This document shows, in pieces, positions 49,569 to 60,636 of a stretch of 64,000 nt of DNA; the stretch's first letter is position 1; each line of letters begins with the position of its first letter. The stretch lies in NCBI RefSeq assembly GCF_014041935.1, contig NZ_CP059491.1, forward strand, positions 2,604,001 through 2,668,000, in the 5' to 3' direction. This DNA comes from Gordonia jinghuaiqii. GTDB taxonomy: Bacteria; Actinomycetota; Actinomycetes; Mycobacteriales; Mycobacteriaceae. The position numbers and the translations under genes are program-made. The notes below the pieces were generated by a model that saw only the letters and a program-made list of their open reading frames with translations, was not told the origin of the DNA and searched no databases.

Positions 49569-52187
49569 TCACCCGGCCACGGCGCCTGCCGGGGCCGGGA
49601 ATCGCACGAGACCGAGTTCGGCCTCGTGGGAGAGCAACGGGTGCCGGGGGAGTACCCGCACCGTGTATCCGAGGTGGCCCGACACCGGCGGCGTGACGTG
49701 CGCCGAGAACACTGCTCGGCCCGACGCGTCACGGTCGGGCGCCGGGCGCATCTCCACGACGGTCGGTTCGACGAGATCGCCGTCGTCGGTGACCCGCCCG
49801 AGGATCACCTGCACCGAGACGGCGTCGGGGGCGAGGTCGCCGAGCGCGACGTGGGCGGTGACGCACAACCCGTCCTCGAGTTGCTCGTCGTCCACACCGG
49901 CGACGAGCACCGACGACCAGCCGGTCTCCACCGTCTGGCGGTAGGCGGCGAGATCGCGTGCCCCGGCGTAGGAGTCGGCGCTCGCCGCGACGTAGGCCTG
50001 CGCGGCCGGACAGTACAGCTCGGTGGTGTAGTCGCGGACCATCCGCGAGGCCAGGACCTGCGGCCCGAGCCGGGTCAGGGTGTGCCGCATCATCTCGATC
50101 CAGCGCTGCGGCAGCCCGTTCTCGTCGCGGCGGTAGAACAGCGGGATGACGGTGTCCTCGAGAAGCGTGTACAGCGCCTCGGCCTCGAGGTCGTCGCGGC
50201 GGTTCTCGTCGGCGATGCCCTCGGCCGACGGGATGGCCCAGCCGTTCTCGCCGTCGGCCATCTCGTCCCACCAGCCGTCGAGGATCGACAGGTTGAGACC
50301 GCCGTTGAGTGCGGACTTCATCCCCGAGGTTCCGCACGCCTCCATCGGTCGAACCGGGTTGTTCAGCCACACATCGCATCCCGCGTAGATGTGGCGGGCC
50401 ATCGAGATGTCGTAGTCGGGAAGGAACACGATGCGGTCGCGCAGCTCGGGATCCTCGGTGAAGCGCACCACCTGCTGGATGAGGGCCTTGCCGCCGTCGT
50501 CGGCGGGGTGTGCCTTGCCCGCGATCACGAGCTGGACGGGACGTTCGGGGTCGGTGAGGATGGCGCGCATGCGGTCGGGATCGCGGAGCATCAGGGTCAG
50601 GCGCTTGTAGGTGGCTGCGCGCCGCGCGAATCCGATCGTGAGCGCGGCGGGGTCGAAGATGTCTGCGGCCCAGCCGAGTTCGGCGTCGGTGAAGCCGCGC
50701 TCACGCCCGCTGGCGTGCGCGCGCCTACGAACCTCGTCGACGAGGTCGGCCCGCAGCTGTTCGTGGGTCTCCCAGATCGTCGCGGCGGCCAGGCCCGCGT
50801 ACACCTCGGGCGCCGAATCCTCGTCACCCGAGGCCAAGTCGCGCCATTCCCGGGACACCCACGTCGGCCCGTGGACCCCGTTGGTGACGGCTCCGATCGG
50901 CACATCCGCGGCGTCGAATCCGGGCCACAGGTCGGCGAACATCTCTCTGCTGACCGCACCGTGCAGCTGCGACACCCCGTTGCTGCGCTGGCCGAGCCGG
51001 AAACCCATGTGCGCCATGTTGAACACACCGGGGTCGGCCTCGTCGCCGAGTTCGGCGACCGTGGACGCCGGGAGACCGGGCAGCAGACGGGAACGGCCGG
51101 CCCCGTCGGGGTCGAGGTAGCGGTTCAGCAGGTCGGTGGGGAAGCGGTCGATGCCTGCCGGCACCGGGGTGTGGGTGGTGAAGATGTTCGACGCACGGAC
51201 CACGGCCTCGGCGGTGTCGAAGTCGAGACCGGTGGCGACCAGTTCGCGGATGCGTTCGACGCCGAGGAATCCCGCGTGCCCCTCGTTCATGTGGAACACC
51301 GTCGGTGCGGGCCGTCCGGTGATCCGCACGTATTCGCGGAGGGCGCGCACCCCGCCGATGCCGAGCAGGATCTCCTGGACGATGCGATGTTCCTGGTCGC
51401 CGCCGTAGAGGCGGTCGGTGACCGAGCGCAGGTCAGCGCTGCCGGGTTGCTGCCCGAAGGGGTCGGGATCGTTGAGGGCGATGTCGGAGTCCAGCAGCAG
51501 CAGTGGGATCCGGCCGACCTCGGCCACCCAGACCTGCGCCGACAGGGTCGCGCCGCCGGGCATCGAGATCTCGACGATGACGGGGGTGTCGCCGTCAGTG
51601 AGCAGGCTCAGGGGGCGTTCGCCCGGATCGTTCACCGGGTAGCGCTCGACCTGCCAGCCGTCGCGGTCGAGTCCCTGGCGGAAATACCCGGAGCGATAGA
51701 ACAATCCGACCCCGATCAGCGGCAGCCCGAGGTCGGAGGCGGCCTTGAGGTGATCGCCAGCCAGGATACCGAGGCCACCGGAGTAGATGGGCAGCACCTC
51801 GGAGATCCCGAACTCCATGGAGAAGTACGCGATGCCGGGCGGAATCCGGTCGCCACTATCGGCGGAGCCGTCCGTCAGCTCAGCCGCGTACCGGCCGAAC
51901 CATTGTGGTGCGGCGAGATACTGCTCCAGGCTGTCGTGCGCCTCGGTGACGCGCGCGACGAATGCGGCGTCGGCGGCGAGTTCGGTCAGTCGCGCCGGGT
52001 CGGTGTCGGCGAGAACGCGCAGCGGATCCCCGGTCGCCGACCACCGATCCGGGTCGATCGTCGCGAACAGGTCCTGGGTGGGCGCATGCCACGCCCAGCG
52101 CAGGTTCTGCGACAGCGGACCCAGGGCGGCGAGCTCGGCGGGTAACGGGACCCGAACGGTGAACCGGCGGTGTGCTTTCACCGGCAT
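49569..52187 (-). CDS. glgP: alpha-glucan (glycogen/maltodextrin) phosphorylase
   Basis: An 872-aa PLP-dependent phosphorylase releasing glucose-1-phosphate from alpha-1,4-glucans. The ATG at 52187 gives [20 protein letters not shown], as in mycobacterial GlgP. A longer start at 52235 is less likely. Motifs are [54 protein letters not shown] and the PLP lysine segment [20 protein letters not shown] (about residue 620). About 150 C-terminal residues form an extra beta-rich domain. It is convergent with the FHA-ABC gene (30 bp) and divergent from dop (61 bp). Confidence 0.95.
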   Translation of the reverse strand: MPVKAHRRFTVRVPLPAELAALGPLSQNLRWAWHAPTQDLFATIDPDRWSATGDPLRVLADTDPARLTELAADAAFVARVTEAHDSLEQYLAAPQWFGRYAAELTDGSADSGDRIPPGIAYFSMEFGISEVLPIYSGGLGILAGDHLKAASDLGLPLIGVGLFYRSGYFRQGLDRDGWQVERYPVNDPGERPLSLLTDGDTPVIVEISMPGGATLSAQVWVAEVGRIPLLLLDSDIALNDPDPFGQQPGSADLRSVTDRLYGGDQEHRIVQEILLGIGGVRALREYVRITGRPAPTVFHMNEGHAGFLGVERIRELVATGLDFDTAEAVVRASNIFTTHTPVPAGIDRFPTDLLNRYLDPDGAGRSRLLPGLPASTVAELGDEADPGVFNMAHMGFRLGQRSNGVSQLHGAVSREMFADLWPGFDAADVPIGAVTNGVHGPTWVSREWRDLASGDEDSAPEVYAGLAAATIWETHEQLRADLVDEVRRRAHASGRERGFTDAELGWAADIFDPAALTIGFARRAATYKRLTLMLRDPDRMRAILTDPERPVQLVIAGKAHPADDGGKALIQQVVRFTEDPELRDRIVFLPDYDISMARHIYAGCDVWLNNPVRPMEACGTSGMKSALNGGLNLSILDGWWDEMADGENGWAIPSAEGIADENRRDDLEAEALYTLLEDTVIPLFYRRDENGLPQRWIEMMRHTLTRLGPQVLASRMVRDYTTELYCPAAQAYVAASADSYAGARDLAAYRQTVETGWSSVLVAGVDDEQLEDGLCVTAHVALGDLAPDAVSVQVILGRVTDDGDLVEPTVVEMRPAPDRDASGRAVFSAHVTPPVSGHLGYTVRVLPRHPLLSHEAELGLVRFPAPAGAVAG

Positions 52188-52248
52188 GACGGTACCCACG
52201 CAGCGCGGCGGCTGCGACCGGCGGGACGAGAACATCTACCCTCGAAGC

Positions 52249-53748
52249 ATGCAGCGAATCATCGGTACCGAGGTCGAGTACGGAATCTCCGCTCCCGGCG
52301 ACCCGACCGCGAATCCGATCATGACCTCCACCCAGGCGGTTCTCGCCTATGCCGCGGCGGCCGGTGTGCCGCGGGCCAAGCGCACCCGCTGGGACTACGA
52401 GGTCGAGTCCCCGCTCCGCGACGCCCGCGGTTTCGACCTCGGGCGTGGGTCCGGACCGGCCCCGATCATCGACGCCGACGAGATCGGCGCGGCCAACATG
52501 ATCCTCACCAACGGGGCGCGGCTCTACGTCGACCACGCCCATCCCGAGTACTCCGCACCCGAGGTCACCGACCCGTTGGACGCGGTGATCTGGGACAAGG
52601 CGGGCGAGCGCGTGATGGAGGCCGCCGCGCGGCATGTGGCCAGCGTGCCCGGCGCACCCAAACTGCAGCTGTACAAGAACAACATCGACGGCAAGGGCGC
52701 CTCGTACGGCACCCACGAGAACTACCTCATGGCGCGCGAGACGCCGTTCACCGCGATCATCGCCGGACTCACGACGTTCTTCGCCTCCCGGCAGGTGATC
52801 ACCGGGTCGGGCCGGGTGGGCATCGGACAGTCCGGCGACGAGGCCGGCTACCAGCTCTCGCAGCGCTCGGACTACATCGAGGTCGAGGTCGGACTCGAGA
52901 CCACCCTCAAGCGCGGCATCATCAACACCCGCGACGAGCCGCACGCCGATCCCGAGCGGTACCGCCGGCTGCACGTGATCATCGGCGACGCGAACCTGGC
53001 CGAGACCTCGACCTACCTCAAGGTGGGGACCACCGCGCTGGTCCTCGACCTCATCGAGGCGGGCGTCGACTTCTCCGACATCGAGCTCGCGCGCCCGGTC
53101 CAGGCCGTGCACACCATCAGTCACGACCCGTCGCTGACCGCCACCGTCGCGCTGACCGACGGTCGTGAACTGACCGGCCTGGCGCTGCAGCGCGAGTATC
53201 TGGAGCGCTGCCAGAAGTTCCACGACACCGAGCACTCCGACGACGAACGCGCCGCGCACGTCCTGGCGACCTGGGCCGATGTGCTCGACCGTCTCGAGCG
53301 TGACCCGATGGAATGCGCCGACATCCTCGACTGGCCCGCCAAGCTGCGCATCCTCGAGGGTTTCCGTCAGCGTGAGGGCCTGTCGTGGTCGGCGCCGCGC
53401 CTGCAGCTCATCGACCTGCAGTACTCCGATGTGCGTCTCGACAAGGGCCTGTACAACCGACTGGTCGCCCGCGGCTCGATGAAGCGCCTCGTCGACGAGA
53501 ACGACGTGCTGGCCGCGATCACCGAGCCGCCGCGCAACACCCGTGCCTACTTCCGCGGCGAGTGCCTGCGCCGGTTCGGTGCCGACGTCGCCGCGGCCAG
53601 CTGGGATTCGGTGATCTTCGATCTCGGCGGGGACTCGCTCGTGCGCATCCCGACGCTGGAACCCCTGCGCGGCACCCACGCGCACGTGGGCGCACTCCTC
53701 GACTCGGTGGGCTCGGCCGCCGAACTGGTCGACCAGCTCACCACCTGA
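52249..53748 (+). CDS. dop: Pup deamidase/depupylase
   Basis: A 499-aa carboxylate-amine-ligase-fold enzyme. It deamidates the C-terminal Gln of Pup to Glu and also cleaves Pup from substrates. The ATG at 52249 gives [20 protein letters not shown], with the catalytic Glu-rich strand GTEVEYGI. The Dop-specific loop region (about residues 40-75) is present and distinguishes it from Paf[41 protein letters not shown] and [20 protein letters not shown] are family motifs. pup follows after 178 bp. Confidence 0.96.
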   Translation: MQRIIGTEVEYGISAPGDPTANPIMTSTQAVLAYAAAAGVPRAKRTRWDYEVESPLRDARGFDLGRGSGPAPIIDADEIGAANMILTNGARLYVDHAHPEYSAPEVTDPLDAVIWDKAGERVMEAAARHVASVPGAPKLQLYKNNIDGKGASYGTHENYLMARETPFTAIIAGLTTFFASRQVITGSGRVGIGQSGDEAGYQLSQRSDYIEVEVGLETTLKRGIINTRDEPHADPERYRRLHVIIGDANLAETSTYLKVGTTALVLDLIEAGVDFSDIELARPVQAVHTISHDPSLTATVALTDGRELTGLALQREYLERCQKFHDTEHSDDERAAHVLATWADVLDRLERDPMECADILDWPAKLRILEGFRQREGLSWSAPRLQLIDLQYSDVRLDKGLYNRLVARGSMKRLVDENDVLAAITEPPRNTRAYFRGECLRRFGADVAAASWDSVIFDLGGDSLVRIPTLEPLRGTHAHVGALLDSVGSAAELVDQLTT

Positions 53749-53926
53749 CACACCGCCTGCTTGTGCCTCGTTCCGCCCCCGTGGGCGTCGCCACAGGTAG
53801 TGTGGGAGCACACGATTCCGCAAGGCCGAGTCATCAGGATCACCGTCGGAGCAGACGCGTCGGCGGGTCCGAGTTCCTCGGCCCGGGTAGCCCGCCAAGG
53901 GGCGATCGGTTTCAAGGAGGCAGCAG

Positions 53927-54118
53927 ATGGCGCAGGAACAGACCAAGCGTGGTGGCGGCGGCGACGACGAGGGCGTGGGCCCCGACTCCGGAGCCGGTCA
54001 GGAACGTCGCGAGAAGCTGGCCGAGGACACCGACGACCTGCTCGACGAGATCGATGACGTGCTCGAGGAGAACGCCGAGGACTTCGTGCGTGCCTACGTG
54101 CAGAAGGGCGGCCAGTGA
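53927..54118 (+). CDS. pup: prokaryotic ubiquitin-like protein Pup
   Basis: A 63-aa intrinsically disordered protein modifier. It starts [20 protein letters not shown] and ends with the coiled-coil-forming segment [20 protein letters not shown] and the terminal GGQ. The terminal Gln means Dop must deamidate it before PafA can ligate it. A GGAGG ribosome site lies at about 53917-53921. The stop overlaps the prcB GTG (GTGA). The 178 bp before it probably contain the pup-prcBA promoter, but I could not define it. Confidence 0.97.
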   Translation: MAQEQTKRGGGGDDEGVGPDSGAGQERREKLAEDTDDLLDEIDDVLEENAEDFVRAYVQKGGQ

Positions 54119-55014
54119 GCGACAGGTTCGGTTCACTGCCCCCGCTGTCACACTCGCGTACGGGTTCCGTTCTGGGCCCCAGATCCTCTCTGAGCGCGGA
54201 CATCTCGTCGTTCACCGAGTTCCTCCGGACTCATGCTCCGGAGCAGCTCCCGCAGGCCCAGGTTGATCGCGTGGGTGCGTTCGCGGGCGGCGCCGACGGC
54301 GCCGGGGACATCCCACACGGCACCACCATCGTCGCGGTGGCCTACCCGGGGGGCGTCGTGCTCGCCGGTGACCGCCGCGCCACGATGGGCAACCTCATCG
54401 CCACGCGCGATGTCAAGAAGGTCTACATCACCGACGAGTACTCGGCGGCGGGTATCGCCGGGACCGCGGGCATCGCCATCGAGATGGTGCGCCTGTTCAC
54501 CGTCGAGCTCGAGCACTACGAGAAGATCGAGGGTGTGCCGCTGACCCTCGACGGCAAGGTCAGTCGCCTCGCCTCGATGGTGCGCGGCAATCTCGGTGCG
54601 GCATTGCAGGGTCTCGCGGCGATCCCGCTGCTCGTCGGATACGACATCGACCATGACGATCCCACCGAACGCGGCCGGATCTTCAGCTTCGACGTCGCGG
54701 GCGACCGGCATGAGGAGTTAGGCGGCTACACGGCCATCGGCTCGGGCTCGGTGTTCGCGAAGTCGTCGCTGAAGAAGCTCTACCGTCCCGATCTGACCGC
54801 CGACGAGGCTCTCGCCATCGCGGTGGAATCGCTCTACGACGCCGCCGACGACGATTCGGCCACCGGCGGACCCGACCTGGTCCGCAAGATCTTCCCGATG
54901 GCCGCGATGGTCAGTGCCGAGGGTGCCCGGGAGGTGGACGCGGCCGACATCGAAGCGGCGGCGCGAGCCGTCATCGAACGCCGGACCGCCGAGCACGAGG
55001 GAGGTGCCCGATGA
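54115..55014 (+). CDS. prcB: 20S proteasome beta subunit
   Basis: A 299-aa Ntn-hydrolase subunit carrying the proteolytic site. Residues 1-69 form the propeptide. Autocleavage at [10 protein letters not shown] exposes Thr70 as the nucleophile. The catalytic Asp and Lys lie in [15 protein letters not shown] and the [16 protein letters not shown] stretch. The GTG start overlaps the pup stop. The prcA start overlaps this stop (ATGA), giving strict coupling for 1:1 synthesis. Confidence 0.97.
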   Translation: MSDRFGSLPPLSHSRTGSVLGPRSSLSADISSFTEFLRTHAPEQLPQAQVDRVGAFAGGADGAGDIPHGTTIVAVAYPGGVVLAGDRRATMGNLIATRDVKKVYITDEYSAAGIAGTAGIAIEMVRLFTVELEHYEKIEGVPLTLDGKVSRLASMVRGNLGAALQGLAAIPLLVGYDIDHDDPTERGRIFSFDVAGDRHEELGGYTAIGSGSVFAKSSLKKLYRPDLTADEALAIAVESLYDAADDDSATGGPDLVRKIFPMAAMVSAEGAREVDAADIEAAARAVIERRTAEHEGGAR

Positions 55015-55808
55015 CCTTCCCGTATTACGCCAGTGCCGAGCAGATCATGCGCGACCGGTCGGAGCTCGCGCGCAAGGGCATCGCCCGTGGCCGCAGCGTC
55101 GTGATCCTGACCTACGCCGACGGTGTGCTGTTCGTCGCGGAGAACCCGTCGAACACCCTGCGCAAGACCAGCGAGATCTACGACCGCATCGGTTTCGCCG
55201 CGGTCGGCAAGTACAACGAGTTCGAGTCACTGCGCAAGGCGGGTATCCAGCTCGCCGACATGCGCGGCTACAGCTACGACCGCGCAGATGTGTCCGGGTT
55301 GTCGCTGGCCAACACCTATGCGAATGCCCTGGGCAGCGTGTTCACCGAGCAGGCCAAGCCGTTCGAGGTGGAGCTCTGCGTCGCCGAGGTCGCCCGGCCC
55401 GGCAAGCCCAAGCCCTCGCAGCTGTATCGCATCTCCTACGACGGGTCGATCACCGACGAGACCCGATTCCTGGTGATGGGCGGTCAGACCGAGCCGATCG
55501 CCGCGGCGCTGAAGGACAGCTACCAGCCCGACCTGCCTCTTGCCGAAGCGGTCGCGATCGCGGTGAAGGCTCTCGTGACCCCCGGTGACCATGGCAGCGG
55601 GCCCCCACCCGAGCCGCGGGTGCTGACCGCAGGCGACCTCGAGGTCGCCGTCCTCGATCGCAACCGTCCCCGGCGTGCGTTCAAACGCCTGACGGCGGCG
55701 ACGGTCGAAGACCTGCTCCCGGCAGTCGCCAGCGCCGACTCCGCTCCCGTCGACGAGACAGCCGCGGACGAAGCCCCAGGTGACACCTCGTCCGACAAAT
55801 CTCAGTGA
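55011..55808 (+). CDS. prcA: 20S proteasome alpha subunit
   Basis: A 265-aa subunit forming the outer gated rings of the 20S core. N-terminal gate residues [20 protein letters not shown] are followed by [40 protein letters not shown] and the ring contacts [20 protein letters not shown]. The last about 35 residues are acidic and disordered. The Mpa tail should dock between alpha subunits. A nested hairpin lies between this gene and pafA. Confidence 0.97.
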   Translation: MTFPYYASAEQIMRDRSELARKGIARGRSVVILTYADGVLFVAENPSNTLRKTSEIYDRIGFAAVGKYNEFESLRKAGIQLADMRGYSYDRADVSGLSLANTYANALGSVFTEQAKPFEVELCVAEVARPGKPKPSQLYRISYDGSITDETRFLVMGGQTEPIAAALKDSYQPDLPLAEAVAIAVKALVTPGDHGSGPPPEPRVLTAGDLEVAVLDRNRPRRAFKRLTAATVEDLLPAVASADSAPVDETAADEAPGDTSSDKSQ

Positions 55809-55813
55809 CAACG

Positions 55814-55857
55814 CCGCGGCTCGTGGCGGCCGGGTCTTTCCACCCGGTTCGCCGCGG
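55814..55857. terminator. nested hairpin between prcA and pafA
   Basis: An inner stem CCGGGT/ACCCGG (55830-55835 with 55842-55847, six-base loop) sits inside an outer stem CCGCGGC/GCCGCGG (55814-55820 with 55851-55857). It begins 5 bp after the prcA stop and ends 23 bp before pafA. It could end or attenuate the pup-prcBA message. No T run is present. Confidence 0.45.
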
Positions 55858-55880
55858 GTCGCGCGAGTAGGGTTGGTCAA

Positions 55881-57239
55881 GTGCAGCGACGAATCATGGG
55901 CATCGAGACCGAATTCGGTGTCACATGCACCTTTCACGGTCACCGCAGGCTGAGTCCCGACGAGGTGGCGCGTTACCTCTTCCGCCGGGTCGTGTCGTGG
56001 GGCCGGTCGTCGAATGTCTTCCTGCAGAACGGCGCGCGCCTGTATCTCGACGTCGGGTCGCATCCCGAGTACGCGACGGCCGAGTGCGACAGCCTGATCC
56101 AGCTGATCAACCACGATCGGGCGGGCGAGCTGGTCCTCGAGGACCTCCTCGTCGACGCCGAACAGCGCCTCGCCGACGAGGGCATCGGCGGCGACATCTA
56201 CCTGTTCAAGAACAACACCGACTCCGCGGGCAACTCCTACGGCTGCCATGAGAACTACCTTGTCGTGCGGGCGGGGGAGTTCTCCCGCATCTCCGACGTC
56301 CTCCTGCCGTTCCTGGTGACGCGCCAGTTGATCTGCGGCGCGGGCAAGGTGCTGCAGACGCCGAAGGCCGCGACCTTCTGCCTGTCCCAGCGCGCCGAAC
56401 ACATCTGGGAGGGCGTCTCCTCGGCGACCACCCGGTCTCGGCCCATCATCAACACTCGCGACGAGCCGCACGCCGACGCCGAGAAGTACCGTCGCCTCCA
56501 CGTCATCGTCGGCGACTCCAACATGTCCGAGATGACGACGATGCTGAAGGTCGGTTCGGCGGCGCTGGTGCTGGAGATGATCGAGGCAGGCGTGGCCTTC
56601 CGCGACTTCGCCCTTGACAATCCCATCCGCGCCATCCGCGAGGTCAGCCATGACCCCACCGGCAGGCGACCGGTCCGGCTCGCGGGCGGCCGGCAGGCCA
56701 GCGCGCTCGACATCCAGCGCGAATACCACGCACGCGCCGTCGAACACCTGACGAACCGTCGCCCGGATCCCGAGATGGACATGGTGGTCGACCTCTGGGG
56801 TCGCATGCTCGACGCGGTGGAGAGCGACGACTTCGCCAAGGTCGACACCGAGGTGGACTGGGTCATCAAGCGCAAGCTGTTCCAGCGGTATCAGGACCGG
56901 TACTCGATGGAACTCTCGGACCCGAAGATCGCCCAGCTCGATCTGGCCTTCCACGACATCAAACGGGGCCGCGGGGTCTTCGACGTCCTCATGCGCAAGG
57001 GGCTCGTCGCTCGCGCCACCACCGACGAGGCGATCAAGACCGCGGTCAACGAGCCTCCTCAGACCACGCGCGCCAAGCTGCGCGGCGACTTCATCTCCGC
57101 CGCCCAGAAAGCCGGGCGCGACTTCACCGTCGACTGGGTCCACCTCAAGCTGAACGATCAGGCGCAGCGCACGGTGCTGTGCAAGGACCCGTTCCGCAGT
57201 GTCGACGAGCGGGTGGACCGGCTGATCGCCTCGATGTGA
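55881..57239 (+). CDS. pafA: Pup-protein ligase
   Basis: A 452-aa glutamine-synthetase-like ligase joining the Pup C-terminal glutamate side chain to substrate lysines with ATP. The GTG start gives [20 protein letters not shown], with ETEFG as the Mg-binding strand. [40 protein letters not shown] and [20 protein letters not shown] parallel Dop. It lacks the Dop loop, which supports ligase rather than deamidase function. The stop region is duplicated as a 16-bp repeat (57232-57263). Confidence 0.97.
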   Translation: MQRRIMGIETEFGVTCTFHGHRRLSPDEVARYLFRRVVSWGRSSNVFLQNGARLYLDVGSHPEYATAECDSLIQLINHDRAGELVLEDLLVDAEQRLADEGIGGDIYLFKNNTDSAGNSYGCHENYLVVRAGEFSRISDVLLPFLVTRQLICGAGKVLQTPKAATFCLSQRAEHIWEGVSSATTRSRPIINTRDEPHADAEKYRRLHVIVGDSNMSEMTTMLKVGSAALVLEMIEAGVAFRDFALDNPIRAIREVSHDPTGRRPVRLAGGRQASALDIQREYHARAVEHLTNRRPDPEMDMVVDLWGRMLDAVESDDFAKVDTEVDWVIKRKLFQRYQDRYSMELSDPKIAQLDLAFHDIKRGRGVFDVLMRKGLVARATTDEAIKTAVNEPPQTTRAKLRGDFISAAQKAGRDFTVDWVHLKLNDQAQRTVLCKDPFRSVDERVDRLIASM

Positions 57240-57263
57240 GGGCACGCCGATGTGAGGGCCCGA
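57232..57263. repeat. two 16-bp tandem repeats across the pafA stop
   Basis: CGATGTGAGGGCACGC (57232-57247) is followed by CGATGTGAGGGCCCGA (57248-57263), 13 of 16 bases identical. The first copy contains the pafA TGA and the second repeats it downstream, as at the SCO1664-type gene end. Confidence 0.75.
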
Positions 57264-57311
57264 GCAGCGTGCCTCCGCGCGCGTCGTCGGGCCACGCTCT
57301 AACCTGACTCG

Positions 57312-58319
57312 GTGGCCACTCCCAAAGTCGAGCGTCTGCTCAACCTCGTGATCTGCCTGCTGTGGACACGGCAGTACGTCACCGCCGACTACATCCGCCG
57401 TAACGTCGCCGGTTACGCAGACGGCGGGCATTCCGACGGCGGCCAGTCCGACGAGGCGTTCAACCGGATGTTCGAGCGGGACAAGAACGAGCTCCGCGAC
57501 CTCGGGATACCCCTGGTCACGGGCCGGTCCCCGATGGCGGCCGGCGCCGAGGGGTATCGCATCGATCGCGACACCTACGAACTCCCCGAGATCTCGCTGG
57601 AGTCCGACGAGGCAGCCGCGATCGCGATGGCGGCGGCGCTGTGGGACACCCCCGAGGTCTCCACGCTGTCGCAGACGGCGATTCTCAAGCTCCGCGCAGC
57701 CGGGCTCGACGTCCGTTCCGAAGATGATCTGGGCATCACCTCCGGCGGCTCGTCGCGGTCGATGGGCTCGGAGGAGGTCATCGCCGGACTGCTCGCGGCG
57801 ATCCAGGCCAAGCGTGCGGTCGAGTTCACCCACCGGTCGTCGGCGACGGCCACCCCGACGACCCGGCGCGTCGAGCCGTGGGGCGTGGTGTCGCACCGCG
57901 GGCGCTGGTACGTCGTCGGACACGACCGCGATCGCGCCGCCACCCGGACCTTCCGGCTGTCCCGGATCTCGAAGGTGGTCGCCGTGGGTGCCGCCGACGC
58001 CGTCGCCGTGCCGCCGGGCACCGACCTGCAGCAGATCGTGGCCGCAGCGGTCGACTCGGCGGCGGGCTCCGACGGCCGCACCGCGCGCATCTGGGTCGCC
58101 GCCGACCGTGCCGCCGGTCTCCGACGTGCCGCGACGACGATCGAACCGGGTGACCTCGACGGTGAACCCGGCGATGTGGTGACACTCGACATCCACTCGT
58201 TGTCGGCGGTCGCGCGCATGGTGCTCGGCGTGGGTCACGACGCGGTCGTCCTCGATCCACCGGAGTTACGCGAGCTGGTCGTCGCCGGCCTCGACCGCAT
58301 GAGCGGGGTGAGGGTCTGA
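57312..58319 (+). CDS. pafB: WYL-domain transcriptional regulator PafB
   Basis: A 335-aa regulator with an N-terminal winged HTH (KVERLLNLVICLLWTRQYVT), a central helical region and a WYL domain (about 165-235; VEFTHRSSATATPTTRRVEP, WYVVGHDRDRAATRTFRLSR), then a WCX C-terminal extension. PafB and PafC act together as a LexA/RecA-independent activator of DNA-damage genes in mycobacteria, with the WYL domain sensing single-stranded DNA. The stop overlaps the pafC ATG by one base (TGATG), so the pair is coupled. Confidence 0.95.
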   Translation: MATPKVERLLNLVICLLWTRQYVTADYIRRNVAGYADGGHSDGGQSDEAFNRMFERDKNELRDLGIPLVTGRSPMAAGAEGYRIDRDTYELPEISLESDEAAAIAMAAALWDTPEVSTLSQTAILKLRAAGLDVRSEDDLGITSGGSSRSMGSEEVIAGLLAAIQAKRAVEFTHRSSATATPTTRRVEPWGVVSHRGRWYVVGHDRDRAATRTFRLSRISKVVAVGAADAVAVPPGTDLQQIVAAAVDSAAGSDGRTARIWVAADRAAGLRRAATTIEPGDLDGEPGDVVTLDIHSLSAVARMVLGVGHDAVVLDPPELRELVVAGLDRMSGVRV

Positions 58320-59290
58320 TGGCCGTCGCACAACCATCACGCCTCAACCGGCTGCTCGCGATGGTCCCGTACTTCCAGGCCCACCGTGGTATCTCGGTCG
58401 CGCAGGCCGCCCGCGATCTCGGGGTCAGCCAGAGTCAGCTGACCAAGGACCTGGAACTGTTGTTCGTGTGCGGGCTACCGGGTTACTACCCCGACGACCT
58501 GATCGAACTCGAGTTCAGCGAGGGGTTCGTGTCGGTGGGGTTCACCGCGGGCATGGACCGGCCGCTGCGTCTGACGACCGTCGAGGCCAGCACCCTGCTC
58601 GTCGCGTTGCGTGCCCTCGTCGAGACACCCGGTGTGGTCGACGTCGCCGCGGCTCGCCGCGCGATCGCGAAGATCGAGGAGGCGGTCGGCGCGACCGTAC
58701 CCGCGGTGTCGGGAGCGTCGGACGAGACGTCGACGACGACGGGGGAGAACCCCACGTATGCGACCATCCGGGAGGCGTCGAAGCAGGGTCGGGCCCTGCG
58801 GCTGCGGTACTACTCGGCCAGCCGTGACAGCGTCAGCGAGCGCGTCGTCGACCCGATTCGCCTGCAGGTGATGGATCAGCACACCTACCTCGAGGCCTGG
58901 TGCCGGATGGCCGAGGGCGTGCGGTTGTTCCGCTTCGACCGGGTGGACACCGCCACGGCCCTCGACGAGCCGAGCCGGCCGCCCGCCGATGCCGGCGCGT
59001 CGACGCAGTCGGTGCTCGTCGCCGGCAATCCCGATCTTCCCTCCGTGGAACTCGAGATCGATGCCGATCACCTCTGGATCCTCGACTACTACCCGGTGGA
59101 GCCGACCTCGTCGATCGAGGACCGTACCGATCCGGAACTGCCGGTGCGGGCGCGCCTGGTCTACGGGTCTCCGGAATGGCTGACCCGATTCCTGCTGGGG
59201 TTCGGCGGTTCGGTGCGGGTCGTCGACGCCCCGGCCATCTCCGCCGCGGTCGCCGAATCCGCGACCGCTGCCCGGGCCCGATATCGGTGA
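58319..59290 (+). CDS. pafC: WYL-domain transcriptional regulator PafC
   Basis: A 323-aa partner of PafB. The N-terminal HTH is RLNRLLAMVPYFQAHRGISV with AQAARDLGVSQSQLTKDLEL. The WYL core reads LRLRYYSASRDSVSERVVDP and QHTYLEAWCRMAEGVRLFRF (about residues 160-205). The C-terminal WCX part is residues 230-323. It functions as a heteromer with PafB. tatA follows 76 bp downstream on the same strand, the conserved mycobacterial order. Confidence 0.95.
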   Translation: MAVAQPSRLNRLLAMVPYFQAHRGISVAQAARDLGVSQSQLTKDLELLFVCGLPGYYPDDLIELEFSEGFVSVGFTAGMDRPLRLTTVEASTLLVALRALVETPGVVDVAAARRAIAKIEEAVGATVPAVSGASDETSTTTGENPTYATIREASKQGRALRLRYYSASRDSVSERVVDPIRLQVMDQHTYLEAWCRMAEGVRLFRFDRVDTATALDEPSRPPADAGASTQSVLVAGNPDLPSVELEIDADHLWILDYYPVEPTSSIEDRTDPELPVRARLVYGSPEWLTRFLLGFGGSVRVVDAPAISAAVAESATAARARYR

Positions 59291-59366
59291 GGCCGTCGGC
59301 GGCACCCGGCCCGCGTCGACTCGGGTAGCATTGACCACGATCTGATCCGATCTGAAGGGTGATCTC

Positions 59367-59627
59367 ATGGGCTTCACGTCATGGTGGCACTGGGCGATCG
59401 TTGCCGTTGTGTTGCTGATCCTGTTCGGCTCGAAGAAGCTGCCGGACGCCGCCCGAGGCCTGGGGCAGTCGTTGCGCATCTTCAAGAGCGAGGTCAAGGA
59501 GATGCAGAAGGACGACAAGCCCGCTGCCGATCCCGCGCCGACCGATCCCGCTCAGCGCGAGCTCCCCGCCGTCGACACCACCAAACCGGGCACGCAGCCC
59601 GACGCCGACGTCAAGAAATCGGCTTAG
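59367..59627 (+). CDS. tatA: twin-arginine translocase subunit TatA
   Basis: An 86-aa pore-forming Tat subunit. A single N-terminal helix ([20 protein letters not shown]) includes the FGSKKLP hinge, followed by the amphipathic helix [20 protein letters not shown] and a charged disordered tail. It exports folded proteins with TatC. AAGGGTGATCTC before the ATG is a modest ribosome site. tatC follows 22 bp on. No tatB-like gene lies in the window. Confidence 0.96.
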   Translation: MGFTSWWHWAIVAVVLLILFGSKKLPDAARGLGQSLRIFKSEVKEMQKDDKPAADPAPTDPAQRELPAVDTTKPGTQPDADVKKSA

Positions 59628-59649
59628 GGGCCGCGTCGGAGAATCGCCA

Positions 59650-60636
59650 GTGCGCCTCCCTCCTCTTCCCCGACGGCTCGACCCACGGCGACGCAAACGA
59701 AAACTCAACCCCGACGGCACCATGTCGTTGGTCGAGCATCTCTACGAGTTGCGCACGCGCATGGTCATCTCGATGCTCGCGATCGTCGCGACCACCATCC
59801 TCGGGTTCATCTGGTACAGCAACGGTTTCCTCGGCGTCCCGTCGCTCGGCGACGTGCTCCGCGGGCCATACTGTGATCTGCCGTCGTCGGCCCGCGCGGC
59901 CCTGACCGCAGACGACTCGTGCCGCCTGCTGGCGACCGGGCCCTTCGATCAGTTCATGCTGCGTCTGAAGGTCGGGCTGACCGCGGGCGTCGTGCTGGCC
60001 TGCCCGGTCTGGATCTATCAGATCTGGCAGTTCATCACCCCCGGGCTGCACGACAACGAGCGCCGCTACGGCATCGCCTTCGTCACGGTGGCGACGACGC
60101 TGTTCGTCTCCGGCGCGGTCCTGGCCTACCTCGTCGTCGCGAAGGCCTTCGACTTCCTGTTGACCGTCGGCAACGAGGTGCAGGTCACCGCGCTGGCCGG
60201 CGACCAGTACTTCGGGTTCATGCTCAACGTGCTGGTGATCTTCGGCGTCAGCTTCGAGCTGCCCCTGCTGATCATCGCCCTCAACCTGGTCGGCGTGCTC
60301 ACCTACGCCCGGCTCAAGAGCTGGCGTCGCGGCCTGATCTTCGCGGTGTTCGTCTTCGCGGCGATCGCGACCCCGGGTCAGGATCCCTTCACGATGCTGG
60401 CGCTGGCGCTGGCCCTGACGGTCCTGCTCGAGTTCTCGATCCAGTTCGCCCGCATCTCCGACAAGCGTCGGAACCGGGGCGCGGCCCGCTGGGAAGGACT
60501 CTCCGACGACGAGGCCAGTCCGTTGCCGCCGACGCGGCCGGTCGCACCGGCGTCGACGATCCCGGCGCCCCCGGGCGCAGCGGGTGCCACCCGCACCTCC
60601 ACCCGCGCACGCGAGACGTTCGACGACGTCCTGTGA
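59650..60636 (+). CDS. tatC: twin-arginine translocase subunit TatC
   Basis: A 328-aa six-helix membrane receptor for twin-arginine signal peptides. GTG start. A basic N-terminus leads into [20 protein letters not shown], the conserved signal-binding segment with the Glu in EHLYELR. Later helices include [34 protein letters not shown] and [21 protein letters not shown]-terminal extension (about 280-328) is Pro/Ala-rich. The stop overlaps the helY GTG (GTGA). Confidence 0.96.
   Translation: MRLPPLPRRLDPRRRKRKLNPDGTMSLVEHLYELRTRMVISMLAIVATTILGFIWYSNGFLGVPSLGDVLRGPYCDLPSSARAALTADDSCRLLATGPFDQFMLRLKVGLTAGVVLACPVWIYQIWQFITPGLHDNERRYGIAFVTVATTLFVSGAVLAYLVVAKAFDFLLTVGNEVQVTALAGDQYFGFMLNVLVIFGVSFELPLLIIALNLVGVLTYARLKSWRRGLIFAVFVFAAIATPGQDPFTMLALALALTVLLEFSIQFARISDKRRNRGAARWEGLSDDEASPLPPTRPVAPASTIPAPPGAAGATRTSTRARETFDDVL

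Noticed and set aside
49626..52145. An 839-codon plus-strand frame
   Set aside because: It is antisense to glgP, whose PLP and substrate motifs are unmistakable.
55227..58238. A 1003-codon open frame on the minus strand
   Set aside because: It runs antisense through prcA, pafA and pafB, which are certain. It is a GC-rich codon-position shadow with no family features.
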